NCBI GenBank assembly: GCA_035443885.1
Contig: DAOMNO010000011.1
Coordinates: 49,944-113,943 of the forward strand
Origin: DAOMNO01 sp035443885
GTDB taxonomy: Bacteria; Planctomycetota; Phycisphaerae; Phycisphaerales; SM1A02
Direction: 5' to 3'
Length of the DNA: 64,000 nt
Part shown: one piece after another, positions 9,107-17,933 of the stretch
How positions within the stretch are numbered: position 1 is the first letter of the stretch
Layout: every line of letters starts with the position of its first letter
Notes under the pieces: generated by a model
The model's input: only the letters and a program-made list of their open reading frames with translations
What the model was told of the DNA's origin: nothing
The model's database searches: none
Program-made: the position numbers and the translations under genes

Positions 9107-9913
9107 TCAGCGGCGACGACGACCGAAGCCCAGCATGCCGAGGCCTGCTGCCAGAATCGGGAGTCCTGCAGGGGCGGGAATCGGCTCGACATAGAAGGTG
9201 CCTGTGATGCTCGCTGTGGCGAACGCGCTGACTTCAAGCTTGAGCATGACAGAGATCGTGCTCGCATTAGCCGGGCCGACTTCGGGCACCGGCATGCCGA
9301 ATGTTGTTGACGTTGAGACCGGGCCGCCCGGCGTGCTCAGCAGGAGCGCATCGAACATCGTGCGCACTTCAGTGCCATTGATGAGACCGGCATAAACCGG
9401 GTCGCCGGCAAATGGCCCACTGGTGTGGTTGTACACAGACGCTGGCGTACCGCCGAAGCCGTTGACCGCCGCAGTCGAGCTGCCGCTGATGAACGTGCCA
9501 CCAACGATGGGCGAATCAAGGGTGACTGTAACCAGAGCGAAGAACGTCTGCGAAACAGCAGTAAAGTTGGTGATCTCAAGATCAGCAGTTACAAATGCAG
9601 CGGAGCCGCCGGCGATCGCACCGGGGGTGCCACCCTTTGCACCGACAATCCAGTTCAAACCCCACGACGGGTTGAAGCCGCCGGCGGAGGGTGAACCATC
9701 GAGCGCGCCGATGTAGGTCCAGCTTCCGTCGCCGTTGTTGTGCACTTGCTGCGCAGACTGCACGGCGTTGAACGTGATCGGCGCGCTGCCTTCAGCTTCA
9801 GCAAACCACGTGACAGATGTTGCAACCGGTCCGGCCAACGCCCCACTCGCGCAGAGGACAAGCGCAGACGCCGCGACAACGGCACGACCCGACAGGTTTG
9901 AAAGACTCGTCAT
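9107..9913 (-). CDS. Exported protein with PEP-CTERM-like C-terminal tail
   Basis: A 268-residue exported protein with signal peptide at residues 1-28 (…CASGALAG). Its C terminus is IPAPAGLPILAAGLGMLG followed by FGRRRR, the same sorting-type tail as the neighbouring minus-strand gene. The middle is a beta-rich, Thr/Gly/Asn-rich adhesin-like or matrix-like domain without catalytic motifs. ATG 9913 is chosen because GGAG lies about nine bases upstream; a TTG at 9940 would put nine charged residues before the signal peptide. Its substrate or partner is unknown. Confidence 0.72.
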   Translation of the reverse strand: MTSLSNLSGRAVVAASALVLCASGALAGPVATSVTWFAEAEGSAPITFNAVQSAQQVHNNGDGSWTYIGALDGSPSAGGFNPSWGLNWIVGAKGGTPGAIAGGSAAFVTADLEITNFTAVSQTFFALVTVTLDSPIVGGTFISGSSTAAVNGFGGTPASVYNHTSGPFAGDPVYAGLINGTEVRTMFDALLLSTPGGPVSTSTTFGMPVPEVGPANASTISVMLKLEVSAFATASITGTFYVEPIPAPAGLPILAAGLGMLGFGRRRR

Positions 9914-10095
9914 TGCACAATTCTCCACAGGCTCATCCAATACTTACGCCTCATCAGAGTGCGCAAGACTGGTACGATCAGAACGGCCTTGACCCTCCGA
10001 GGTCATTTACTCCATCCCTTCGACCCAAGACAATACCACCAAAACATTGGTTCAACAAGCACTATTTTGCTAATTTTTCCGGAATCGAGATCGAG

Positions 10096-11124
10096 TCAGG
10101 TCGAGCATAACCCGACCTCGATGGCCTCTTCCTGGGCTAACTCTGAACAAAGAACCGCCCTCATTTCAGCCGTCGATGAGGCCAGCCGGATCGCTTCCTT
10201 CAGCGGTTTTTCGTGCCCCATGGTCTTGCCGTACCAACTGATGCGGCGATTGAGCGTTTGCACGGCCGTTTTTTCATCTGAAAACTCGGTTAGCAGTTCG
10301 AGGTGCCTGAGGATCACCCGAATTTTCTCCTTCCGCGTCAGTTCCGGGCCGGGGTTGCCGGTGTGAAGATAGGAAAAGGTTCGGCGGAACATCCACGGCG
10401 CTCGCATCGCGCCGCGGCCGATCATGACGCCGTTGCATCCGGTCCGATCGATCATTCGCCGCGCATCCTCAGGCTCGATGACATCTCCGTTCCCGATGAC
10501 GGGAATCTGTCTGACTGCAGCGACCACCCGTGCAATGCCTTCAAGATCAACACTTCCCTTAAAACGCTGTTCGGTTGTTCGTCCGTGGACTGTAACCGCT
10601 GCGATGCCGACATCTTCGAGGCGCCTGGCCAAATCCGGCGCGACGATGCGGCTGGTGTCCCACCCCAGTCGCATCTTCGCAGTAACTGGAACCCGATCCC
10701 CTTGCGTTCGTTCGACCGCCCGGACAATTCGTTCCGCCAGGCGCACCGTTCGGTCAACATCGCACAGCAGCAGTGATCCGCCATTCTTCTTGGCGACTTT
10801 GTCCACGGGGCAGCCCATATTGATGTCGATGATGTGCGCGCCGCCCAAAGCTGGATCGGCAGCCCACTGTGCCGCTTCAGGCAGCGGGTCTTGATCGCAG
10901 CCGTAAAGCTGCATGCAAAATGGTGTCTCGCGCGGATCGGTTGCAGCGAGACGAAGGGCTTTGGGATTTCCTCGCAGAATGGAGTGGCAGTTGAGCAGGT
11001 CAGTGCTGCTGAGGCCGACGCCACCCTGTTCGCGGCAAAGAAGCCGAAATGGCAGATCGCACTGGCCCGCCATAGGAGCAAGAAGCAAGGGCGACTTAAG
11101 CAGGATGTTGCCGATGCGAAGCAC
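10096..11124 (-). CDS. dus: tRNA-dihydrouridine synthase
   Basis: FMN-dependent enzyme that reduces uridine to dihydrouridine in tRNA D-loops. It begins with the family pattern NILLKSPLLLAPMAG, has the catalytic cysteine in INMGCPVDKVAKKNGG (near residue 110), the FMN/substrate residues in VTAKMRLGWD and VTVHGRTTEQRFKG, and IPVIGNGDV plus GVMIGRGAM for phosphate binding. A helical C-terminal domain follows. Length (342) is typical of DusB-like proteins. The start is GTG. It lies back-to-back with the small FmdB-like gene at 11194. Confidence 0.93.
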   Translation of the reverse strand: MLRIGNILLKSPLLLAPMAGQCDLPFRLLCREQGGVGLSSTDLLNCHSILRGNPKALRLAATDPRETPFCMQLYGCDQDPLPEAAQWAADPALGGAHIIDINMGCPVDKVAKKNGGSLLLCDVDRTVRLAERIVRAVERTQGDRVPVTAKMRLGWDTSRIVAPDLARRLEDVGIAAVTVHGRTTEQRFKGSVDLEGIARVVAAVRQIPVIGNGDVIEPEDARRMIDRTGCNGVMIGRGAMRAPWMFRRTFSYLHTGNPGPELTRKEKIRVILRHLELLTEFSDEKTAVQTLNRRISWYGKTMGHEKPLKEAIRLASSTAEMRAVLCSELAQEEAIEVGLCST

Positions 11125-11193
11125 AGTGCCGCATTGTATGACTCATGCAGGGCAGGATTGTCCAGCAGGATGCGTGCCCTCTACAATCCGATC

Positions 11194-11469
11194 ATGCCGA
11201 CGTATGTGTATCAGGTTGTGAACAAGGATGGCTCTGAGGGCGAGATTTTCGAGGTCTTTCAGAAGATGTCGGACCCGCCCCTGACGAAGCATCCAGAGAA
11301 CGGCAAGCCGGTGCGGCGGATCATCCAGCCCCCGGCTGTGCATACACAAGGCGATCGGCTCAGCAACAAGAATCTCGATCGACTTGGCTTCACCAAGTAT
11401 GAGCGTGCTGGCGGCGGGCACTATGAGAAGAAAGCGGGGCAGGGGCCGAATGTCATCAGTGCGGATTGA
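11194..11469 (+). CDS. Small FmdB-like protein lacking the zinc cysteines
   Basis: A 91-residue protein that begins MPTYVYQVVNKDGSEGEIFEVFQKMSDPPLT and continues with KHPENGKPVRRIIQPP. This follows the layout of the FmdB-type zinc-ribbon family (MPxYxY…F…MSDPP…CPxCG…VRRI), but every zinc-binding Cys is replaced. A zinc-free derivative of the fold is likely; function is unknown. The frame is open much further upstream on this strand, but that part is antisense to dus, so the ATG giving the family N terminus is chosen. It ends 22 bases before a strong terminator. Confidence 0.65.
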   Translation: MPTYVYQVVNKDGSEGEIFEVFQKMSDPPLTKHPENGKPVRRIIQPPAVHTQGDRLSNKNLDRLGFTKYERAGGGHYEKKAGQGPNVISAD

Positions 11470-11491
11470 ACAAAGAATCATGTGCAAATGA

Positions 11492-11521
11492 AAAGCCCAG
11501 GGATGGGAGTCCCTGGGCTTT
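11492..11521. terminator. Bidirectional intrinsic terminator
   Basis: Perfect 12-bp stem AAAGCCCAGGGA / TCCCTGGGCTTT with a 6-base loop, flanked by A-rich and T-rich edges. It lies between the convergent FmdB-like and subtilase genes and can serve both strands. Confidence 0.85.
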
Positions 11522-11550
11522 ATTCATCCGACTACTGAAGCCTGCAAACT

Positions 11551-14169
11551 TCAGGGGCATGGACCCCACGCGCCGAGGAGCAGCAGCAGGTCCTGCACGT
11601 CCACAGATCCGCTGTTATTCAAGTCGGCGGGGCAACCTGCACACGGCCCCCATGCGCCGAGGAGCAGCAGCAAGTCCTGCACGTCCACAGATCCGCTGTT
11701 GTTGAGGTCGGCTGGGCAGGCTGGCGCAGCGGGTGTGCATGTGATGACCATTGTGCCGCTTCCGGTTGCGCCTTGGTGGCCACCGATGCGTACACGGTAG
11801 AACACTCCTTGTGTGACATCGAATGTTACTTCCGGCGCGAGGCCGCAGACGTTATTCGCGCAGGCCACTGGTGTGCCGGGATTGCCGCACGTACCGGTGT
11901 AGATCACCATCTTGGCGTCATAGTCTGCGCCGCACAGGCTGACGGTCATTGTGCCATTGCACAGCGCCTGGTGCGCAAACCAAACATCGTTCTCGATGTG
12001 GGTGTAGCCGTTGAAGTTGCAATGCGTCGGCTCATTCGGGCCGTCCGTCGTTGCGCCGAGCGTTGTGAATGGCGTCGCGCCTTCGCCAACGAACTCAATG
12101 TTCTGGCAGTTGTCGTTCGGCGGTGGAGCGGGGCCGACTGACACCGCGCCGCTGATGACGAGCGCGTAACCCTGCAGTTGCTGGCTTACATTCGCGCCAA
12201 TCACGCGAGCCGTCCAGTTGCCGACGGCGGGATTGTTCAGATGAACCTGCTCAACGTTGTTCTTGGCGTCCTTGACGCCGCCGGTGACTGAAATGCCACC
12301 GCTGAACACGTTGCCGCGGTACGTTACACCGCCCGGCGTAATGACTTCGAGATCCAGGTCATTGACCACGGGGTTCGATGCGCCCGCCGTGCCCGCCACA
12401 TCGGTGAACACCAGCGTAACCTTCAACTTCTCAGTGCTGCTGGAGATGGCGAAATTATGTGTGGCGACCTGACCCGTGCTCAGGCCGTTGTTGTTGCGAA
12501 CATCGAAGACTGCAAGACGACGAGTCTGACCCGTAAAGTGCAGCGACTCGTCCAGTCGCACGCGGCCCCAGCCCTCCGTGTTGCCGGGATAGCCTGCCAT
12601 GCCTGTCATGTCCACGGCAGAGTTCAGAAGTGTGGCCTTGATCAGCGCGCCGCTCGGTGTAAATGCATTGGAAGGGACCGCAGCGCCCGTGGGATAGAAG
12701 CCGTCTGTGAAATACTGACGAGCGAGCGCGCCGGCGCCGGCTACGGCGGGACACGCCATTGAGGTGCCGGTCATGTTCGTCGTGCTGCACGAACCGCCCG
12801 TTGATGAAGTCGTGGAGCAGCCGGGTGCCATGATTTCAGGCTTCCGGCGGCCATCTGCGGTCGGGCCAGCTCCGCCGGAGCAGAAGTTGTGCTGATTCGG
12901 GCTGCCTTGCGTCGCAGCGACAGCGAGAAGATTTTTCGCGTTCTCTGGATTCCGAAGTGAACTCGTATTCGTGACAGCGAGAACCGGCAGCGACTCTTCA
13001 AAGTCTCGTGCGAACCTGTCGAAGCCACGGCACATGCCGTCATAGGCAGTCGTGCCGTCGTTGCCCCAACTGTTCGTGTGGATGCGTGCGCCTTGATTGT
13101 GATGCGTCTGGAGGCGGCTGTACACAGCAGTCTCGTTGAAACTCGGGATGGTGTTGAAGACCATCTTGGCCATGTACGCAACGCCGCGCGTGTTGGCGTT
13201 CGAGCCAGCATCGCCGACGGCCGTGCCTGAAACGTGCGTGCCGTGAGAGTCGTTTCCTGTGCTGCTGTTGTAGGCGAGAATCTTGCGGTGATTCGGGCCG
13301 AAGGGCTGGCTATCGACGAATGAGCAGTGGTTCGGGTTGGGCCGACCGTCGATGACCGCAACGACCTGACCTTCGCCTCGAATGCCTGCGTTATAGACCG
13401 GAGTAACACCCGAGGTGTTGCTCTGCACGATCCAGCGGTTGTTGTTGTTGCTGCGAATTGTTACTTCTGGCGATTCTTCAACGAACTGGACTTCATTGAT
13501 GCTCGCGAGCGCAGCCACCGATTCGGCGGGCATGGACGCGGTAATCACCATGCTGTCACCGAGCGGTTGAATGATGTGAATGACCGCGCCGGGAATCTGG
13601 CTGACGGCAACAGCCGGGCCGTCGCCTTCCGGCAGTTCTGCAGCGACGCCTGCAAACAGCGTGATGTCCACAGCAACGCGGCCTGCATCCGCAAGTGCCT
13701 GGCGTTCTTCAGTGAAATAGGGGCGCTGACCGATGCCAGGTGCGATCTTCCAATCGTTCTGATACTCACCGACCCAGATGACGAAGCCGGTACGCTGCAG
13801 ATCGGCAGGCTGCACGCCGCCGAGTCGTGAGATGTATGAGTAGGCGGGCAGATAGTCGCCGAGTTGCACGCCGATCGCTTCTAGCAATTCGCGGCGTTCC
13901 GGCGTGATGGGAGCATTCAGCGAGACAACATACCAGCGATTCTCATCGAATCCGAAGTTGCCACCCGGATTGACCACCAAGTTGATCGGCAGTTCCAGCG
14001 CGTTCACATCCCCGGTCATCATGTTCAGCACACCGGCCGTCAGTGGGAGAATGTTCAGGACATCCGGGGACTGCTGCGATGAAGCGTCACGCTGCCCGAA
14101 CGCCGAAGAGACCCCCATGAAGCACGCAGCCACCGCGGCTGCGGCCATCAGGTTCCGAGAATATGTCAC
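11551..14169 (-). CDS. Secreted subtilisin-like serine protease with two dockerin repeats
   Basis: An 872-residue exported S8 peptidase. A signal peptide (about residues 1-26, ending SSAFGQ) precedes a pro-region and the catalytic triad: Asp in VVAVIDGRPNPN (near 273), His in DSHGTHVSG (near 308) and Ser in GTSMACPAVAG (near 469). A P-domain-like beta module (ending QQLQGYALVISGAV, about 560-665) and a second cysteine-containing beta domain (about 675-805) follow. The end consists of two almost identical dockerin type I repeats (CPADLNNSGSVDVQDLLLLL), calcium-binding modules that dock to cohesins in cellulosomes. GTG 14169 is chosen because GGAGG lies eight bases upstream and the signal peptide then starts correctly. 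No cohesin is in the window. Confidence 0.9.
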   Translation of the reverse strand: MTYSRNLMAAAAVAACFMGVSSAFGQRDASSQQSPDVLNILPLTAGVLNMMTGDVNALELPINLVVNPGGNFGFDENRWYVVSLNAPITPERRELLEAIGVQLGDYLPAYSYISRLGGVQPADLQRTGFVIWVGEYQNDWKIAPGIGQRPYFTEERQALADAGRVAVDITLFAGVAAELPEGDGPAVAVSQIPGAVIHIIQPLGDSMVITASMPAESVAALASINEVQFVEESPEVTIRSNNNNRWIVQSNTSGVTPVYNAGIRGEGQVVAVIDGRPNPNHCSFVDSQPFGPNHRKILAYNSSTGNDSHGTHVSGTAVGDAGSNANTRGVAYMAKMVFNTIPSFNETAVYSRLQTHHNQGARIHTNSWGNDGTTAYDGMCRGFDRFARDFEESLPVLAVTNTSSLRNPENAKNLLAVAATQGSPNQHNFCSGGAGPTADGRRKPEIMAPGCSTTSSTGGSCSTTNMTGTSMACPAVAGAGALARQYFTDGFYPTGAAVPSNAFTPSGALIKATLLNSAVDMTGMAGYPGNTEGWGRVRLDESLHFTGQTRRLAVFDVRNNNGLSTGQVATHNFAISSSTEKLKVTLVFTDVAGTAGASNPVVNDLDLEVITPGGVTYRGNVFSGGISVTGGVKDAKNNVEQVHLNNPAVGNWTARVIGANVSQQLQGYALVISGAVSVGPAPPPNDNCQNIEFVGEGATPFTTLGATTDGPNEPTHCNFNGYTHIENDVWFAHQALCNGTMTVSLCGADYDAKMVIYTGTCGNPGTPVACANNVCGLAPEVTFDVTQGVFYRVRIGGHQGATGSGTMVITCTPAAPACPADLNNSGSVDVQDLLLLLGAWGPCAGCPADLNNSGSVDVQDLLLLLGAWGPCP
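11556..11722 (-). repeat. 84-bp tandem repeat encoding the two dockerin units
   Basis: Two 84-base units, nearly identical at DNA level, encode 28-residue dockerin segments. Their near identity suggests a recent duplication or ongoing gene conversion rather than two old domains. Confidence 0.8.
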
Positions 14170-14396
14170 GATAGATACCTCCAAATTCTTTGAACGGGAA
14201 CAGGTTCGGATCGGGCGTTTCGACAACGCACCTGACCCGAATCGACGCATCACTCAAACTATAAGCTACAGCCATACGGGCGCAATGCAAGAAATACTTC
14301 CAGAACCCGATAAACACGCCAAAATCTGATATGCCGCAGATTTGATGGCACTGAGGAGACGGTGCGCAGTGCCGCTCATAAATTGCAGAAAGCAAG

Positions 14397-14429
14397 AGAA
14401 AAAGCCCATGGGTATGGATCCATGGGCTT
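14397..14429 (-). terminator. Intrinsic terminator of rpsB-tsf
   Basis: On the minus strand a 10-bp stem (AAGCCCATGG / CCATGGGCTT, 8-base loop) is followed by a run of T residues, about 30 bases after the tsf stop. The rest of 14170-14458 should hold the promoter of the subtilase gene; I see no clear -35/-10 pair. Confidence 0.85.
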
Positions 14430-14458
14430 CGTGTGTTTTGCGAGTGTCGTGGCCGCGA

Positions 14459-15268
14459 TCAATCTGTTCCGAGCGTGTAGCGTACGAACCGCTTGATCGC
14501 TACGCCCTTCGGGAGCAGTTCCTTGATCGTCTTCGACTCATCAAGCACGTACTTCTGATGAAGCAGCGTGTTGTCTTCGAGGTACTTGCGGACCTTGCCC
14601 TCTGCGATCTTCTGCGCGATCTGCTCAGGCTTGCCGCTCTGCTTCGCCTCTTCCACCGCGTCGTGCTGAATCTGACTCAGCTTGTCCGCCGGGACATCCG
14701 CTTCGCTGATGCCGAGCGGATCGTGGAAGACGATGTGCTGGCAGATGCCCTTGAGCGTCTCAGCATCGGCTGATCCTTCGATCTGAATCAGCGCAGCGCG
14801 CTTGCCATCGTGATGCACATAGGCGCCGAAGTTACCGCCTTCGAGGACGACGCCTCTCGCGAGGTTGACGTTCTCGCCTGTCGTGATGCGAAGGTCGTCG
14901 ATGCGCTTGGTCATCGCATCATTCGGACCGGCAATCTCACCCGTGGGCAGCTTTACCGCTTCGTTTGCCACATCGGTGGTCATGGCCACGAAGCCGTCAT
15001 TCTTCGCAGTGAAATCGGTCTCGGTGCGGACTTCAACAATGGCAGCCTTGCTGCCGCTGATCGCGATACCGATGCGGCCTTCGCCGGTGGTCCGCTCGGT
15101 GCGGGTGTCCATTTTGCCCTTGCGCTGGGCGCGAAGCCACTCTTCCGCAGCGGCCATGTCGCCATTGGTCTGGGCCAGGGCCTTCTTGCAGTCCATCATG
15201 CCCAAGCCAGTCTTCTGGCGCAGAGTCATTACGTCCTTCGGGCTGAAGCTCACCTCAGTGCTCTCCAT
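14459..15268 (-). CDS. tsf: Translation elongation factor Ts
   Basis: Guanine-nucleotide exchange factor for EF-Tu. The N-terminal UBA-like segment VMTLRQKTGLGMMDCKKAL and the hallmark VRTETDFTAKNDGFVAM (near residues 80-97), which contacts EF-Tu, are present, as are the coiled-coil and C-terminal core. At 269 residues it has a normal length. It follows rpsB by 53 bases on the same strand, the usual rpsB-tsf arrangement, and ends before a strong terminator. Confidence 0.97.
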   Translation of the reverse strand: MESTEVSFSPKDVMTLRQKTGLGMMDCKKALAQTNGDMAAAEEWLRAQRKGKMDTRTERTTGEGRIGIAISGSKAAIVEVRTETDFTAKNDGFVAMTTDVANEAVKLPTGEIAGPNDAMTKRIDDLRITTGENVNLARGVVLEGGNFGAYVHHDGKRAALIQIEGSADAETLKGICQHIVFHDPLGISEADVPADKLSQIQHDAVEEAKQSGKPEQIAQKIAEGKVRKYLEDNTLLHQKYVLDESKTIKELLPKGVAIKRFVRYTLGTD

Positions 15269-15321
15269 CTCTGTTCTATCCTTCCGTGTTCAGTTGATTG
15301 CGTGTGATGTATGACCGAAAC

Positions 15322-16185
15322 TCAGCCGGCTGAACGATCCGTCCCGGTGCCGACTGGAGCGCCGGCAGGCGCATCGTCATCGCTGATGGGGGAATCGCTT
15401 TGCGGGCTGCCGGAGTCGTGCGCGCGGAACTGGCTACGGCTTGAACGGCGCTTCTGCGGTTGTGCCTGGGCCTGTTCTTCATCCGCGCCTTCAGCCTGCG
15501 CGGTGCGACCAGCCTTGCCCTGCGTGACGGCTTCGCACAGTTCGCGAATGACGGCTTCGATGGATCGCATTGAGTCGTCGTTCCCGGGGATCGGCAGATC
15601 GACGAGATCAGGATCACCGTCCGTGTCGATGAGGCAGACCGTCGGAATACCGAGGCTGCGCGCTTCACGCAGGGCGTTCGTTTCCTTGGTGACATCGACG
15701 ACAACCAGCGCGCCGGGCAGCTTGGTCATGTTGCGGATGCCTTCGAGGTTGCGCGAAATCTTGCGCTTCTCGCGCATGAGCTGTGATTCCATCTTCTTGG
15801 AGTAGCTCTGAATTTCGCCAGTCTCGATCAGACGCTCGAGTTCTTCAAGCCTCTTGAGACGCTCGCGAATGGTGCGGAAATTGGTAAGCGTGCCACCGAG
15901 CCATCGTTCGGTGACGTACGGCATGCCGACATCGCCTGCATACTTTTCAATCGCACCGCGCGCCTGGCGCTTGGTGCCGACAAAGCAGACATCCTTGCCT
16001 TCCGCGACGGTGCGTTGGATGAACTTCTTCGCCAGCAGCAGGCCCTTGATGGTCTCGCGGATGTCGATGATGTGAATGCGGTTTCGAACGCCGAAGATGT
16101 ACGGACCCATCTTCGGGTTCCAGTTGCTTCGGCGCTGGCCGAAATGAATGCCTGCTTCGATCAGATCTTTTACGAGCGAACTCAT
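15322..16185 (-). CDS. rpsB: 30S ribosomal protein S2
   Basis: Full-length S2 protein of the small subunit. Family signatures include LIEAGIHFGQRRSNWNPKM near the start, YIFGVRNRIHIIDI, CFVGTKRQARGAI, YVTERWLGGTLTNF and the C-terminal IPGNDDSMRSIE. About 60 residues rich in Gln, Arg, Ser and Asp extend beyond the core and look disordered. ATG 16185 is preceded by AAGAGG and gives the canonical MSSLVKDLI start; an upstream in-frame start would only add leader sequence. It forms an operon with tsf. Confidence 0.97.
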   Translation of the reverse strand: MSSLVKDLIEAGIHFGQRRSNWNPKMGPYIFGVRNRIHIIDIRETIKGLLLAKKFIQRTVAEGKDVCFVGTKRQARGAIEKYAGDVGMPYVTERWLGGTLTNFRTIRERLKRLEELERLIETGEIQSYSKKMESQLMREKRKISRNLEGIRNMTKLPGALVVVDVTKETNALREARSLGIPTVCLIDTDGDPDLVDLPIPGNDDSMRSIEAVIRELCEAVTQGKAGRTAQAEGADEEQAQAQPQKRRSSRSQFRAHDSGSPQSDSPISDDDAPAGAPVGTGTDRSAG

Positions 16186-16345
16186 CGCAGATACCTCTTG
16201 CAGCGACTCCGGCGGAGCGGTCAGTGGGGTGCCGTTCTCTCTCACACCGAGTGCTCGATGCGAAGGAAACGGCGGCCGCGCCAGCACATGGGCGCTTGTT
16301 CGATTGAGCGGGCTTTGTGCCTTGGCTCAACACCTACCAATGGGC

Positions 16346-16401
16346 TGTGGCATGTGCCACAAAACAACAAGCCGGCAAGCGACCCACTCTCGCACTGCCG
16401 G
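16346..16401 (-). promoter_or_regulatory. Possible structured 5' leader of rpsB
   Basis: The 328-base gap between pyrC and rpsB has no gene. Read on the minus strand it contains a nested stem (CCGGCA…TGCCGG enclosing GCGA…TCGC, 16372-16401), followed by the perfect inverted repeat TGTGGCA-2-TGCCACA (16346-16361). Both lie 160-215 bases upstream of the ATG, within a plausible leader RNA. Autoregulatory S2-binding leaders are known in other bacteria, but no sequence match is claimed here. Confidence 0.35.
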
Positions 16402-16513
16402 GTGCCCGCGAACTTCGTGGGCGAAGGGACAAGTTTAGCGAACACTGGGCCGGTTCACAACTCGTGAAGCCATCAAGCGACCGAATTTAATCCTTCAGTA
16501 GGTGTTCGAGCCC

Positions 16514-17848
16514 TCAAACCGGAATAATCCGAGCGGGCAACCGCATCAGCTTTGCTGCCCCGTCCACAAAGACCGCGATCGCCCGCCCTCGCACCTTCCA
16601 GCCCGCAAAAGGGCAATTTCTGCCTGCTGATGCAAATGTCGTCGGGTCGATGGTCCATTCAAGGGATGGGTCGATGACCGTTACGTCGGCGGGCAAGCCC
16701 ACACGTAAACTGCCGATGCCACGTGTGTTGAGGCCGATCAGCCTTGCGGGTTCGGCGGTCATCATGGCGATCATGCGAGGCCAGTCGATTACGCCATCGT
16801 CGATCAGCGCCTTGATGTAAAGAGGCAAAGCGCAGTCCAAGCCGACGATCCCAAAGGATGCCTGCGCAAACGGAACGTTCTTGCTGGCCGCAGGGTGGGG
16901 GGCATGATCTGTGGCCAGCACAGCAATGGTGCCGTCCGCCACGCCTTCCTTCAGCATGTGGATATCGCGCTGTGTGCGCAGCGGAGGGTTCATTTTGGCC
17001 ACCGTGCCCAGTTGTTCACAGGCCTCATCGGTCAAGAGCAGATGATGCGGGCTGACTTCGCCGGAAACCGGCATCCCCTCGTTTTGCGCACGTCGCAGAA
17101 GCTCCACGGAGCCGCCACTGCTGAGATGCTGGGCATGGTAATGGCAGCCAATCGTTCGATTGAGTTCGATATCCCGCATGATGACGGCTTCTTCAGCTTC
17201 CGCAGGCCAGCCAATCTGCCCCATGCGCTCCGCGACCGGGCCGGCATTCATGGAACTGCCCAGTGTCATGGCGGGGTCCTGGCAATGCTGCATGACGCAT
17301 CGCCCGGCCTGTTTGGCAAGCCTAAGCACATCCGCCATTACAGCATCCGCGATGACCTCGCCATCATCGGTGAAGGCGACCGCACCGGCATCGGCCATCG
17401 CTTGAATCGGCGCAACGCTGCGGCCTTCTCGCCCTCTGCTGGCGCAAGCAGCCACGAACACCCGCGCCAGAGCGGCCTCAGCTGCGCGGTCGTGTACGAA
17501 GCGCACAAGTTCAGGTGAATCAAGAGGCGGGCGCGTGTTAGGCATGCAGCACACAGTGGTGAAACCGCCATTGATCGCCGCAGCCGTGCCGCTGCGGATT
17601 GTTTCTTCGTGCCGTCCGTCGCTTGGCTCACGCAGGTGAACATGCGGATCAACAAGACCCGGGCAGACGATGCAGCCCTCTGCGTCGAAGACTTGATCGC
17701 CGTGCAGCGCGGAGTGCACTGCGCCCATACCGCCCGATCGCACTTCAATCGCAGCGATCTGGCCGTCGGCGATCAGCAGATCACCCGTCTGGTCGCGCTG
17801 GCTTGCAGGATCGATAATTCGCCCCCCCCTGATGAGCAGACTTGGCAT
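16514..17848 (-). CDS. pyrC: Dihydroorotase
   Basis: Zinc amidohydrolase closing the ring of carbamoyl aspartate to dihydroorotate in pyrimidine synthesis. Metal ligands are in VDPHVHLREP (near residues 65-74), later His residues in MQHCQDP and GCHYHAQHLS, and the catalytic Asp is in LATDHAPHP (near 327). GFTTVCCMPNTRPP is characteristic of class I dihydroorotases. Length 444 is normal. No other pyr gene is adjacent. No clear ribosome site precedes the ATG; the start is set by the conserved N-terminal beta strand LLIRGGRIID. Confidence 0.95.
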   Translation of the reverse strand: MPSLLIRGGRIIDPASQRDQTGDLLIADGQIAAIEVRSGGMGAVHSALHGDQVFDAEGCIVCPGLVDPHVHLREPSDGRHEETIRSGTAAAINGGFTTVCCMPNTRPPLDSPELVRFVHDRAAEAALARVFVAACASRGREGRSVAPIQAMADAGAVAFTDDGEVIADAVMADVLRLAKQAGRCVMQHCQDPAMTLGSSMNAGPVAERMGQIGWPAEAEEAVIMRDIELNRTIGCHYHAQHLSSGGSVELLRRAQNEGMPVSGEVSPHHLLLTDEACEQLGTVAKMNPPLRTQRDIHMLKEGVADGTIAVLATDHAPHPAASKNVPFAQASFGIVGLDCALPLYIKALIDDGVIDWPRMIAMMTAEPARLIGLNTRGIGSLRVGLPADVTVIDPSLEWTIDPTTFASAGRNCPFAGWKVRGRAIAVFVDGAAKLMRLPARIIPV

Positions 17849-17865
17849 GATGCAGATTGTAGAGG

Positions 17866-17905
17866 CAAAAACGAAGCGATCGCCCGGACGGTTCCGGGCG
17901 ATCGC
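17866..17905 (-). terminator. Intrinsic terminator of the cysteine-rich lipoprotein gene
   Basis: Perfect 13-bp stem GCGATCGCCCGGA / TCCGGGCGATCGC around a 4-base loop; on the minus strand it is followed by TTCGTTTTTG. It separates this gene from pyrC just downstream. Confidence 0.85.
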
Positions 17906-17933
17906 CTGATGTCGTCAGATGCGTCTCAACAGA

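Noticed and set aside
10834..11193. Long N-terminal extension of the FmdB-like frame
   Set aside because: This part is antisense to the conserved dus gene and has no family similarity; the real start is at 11194.
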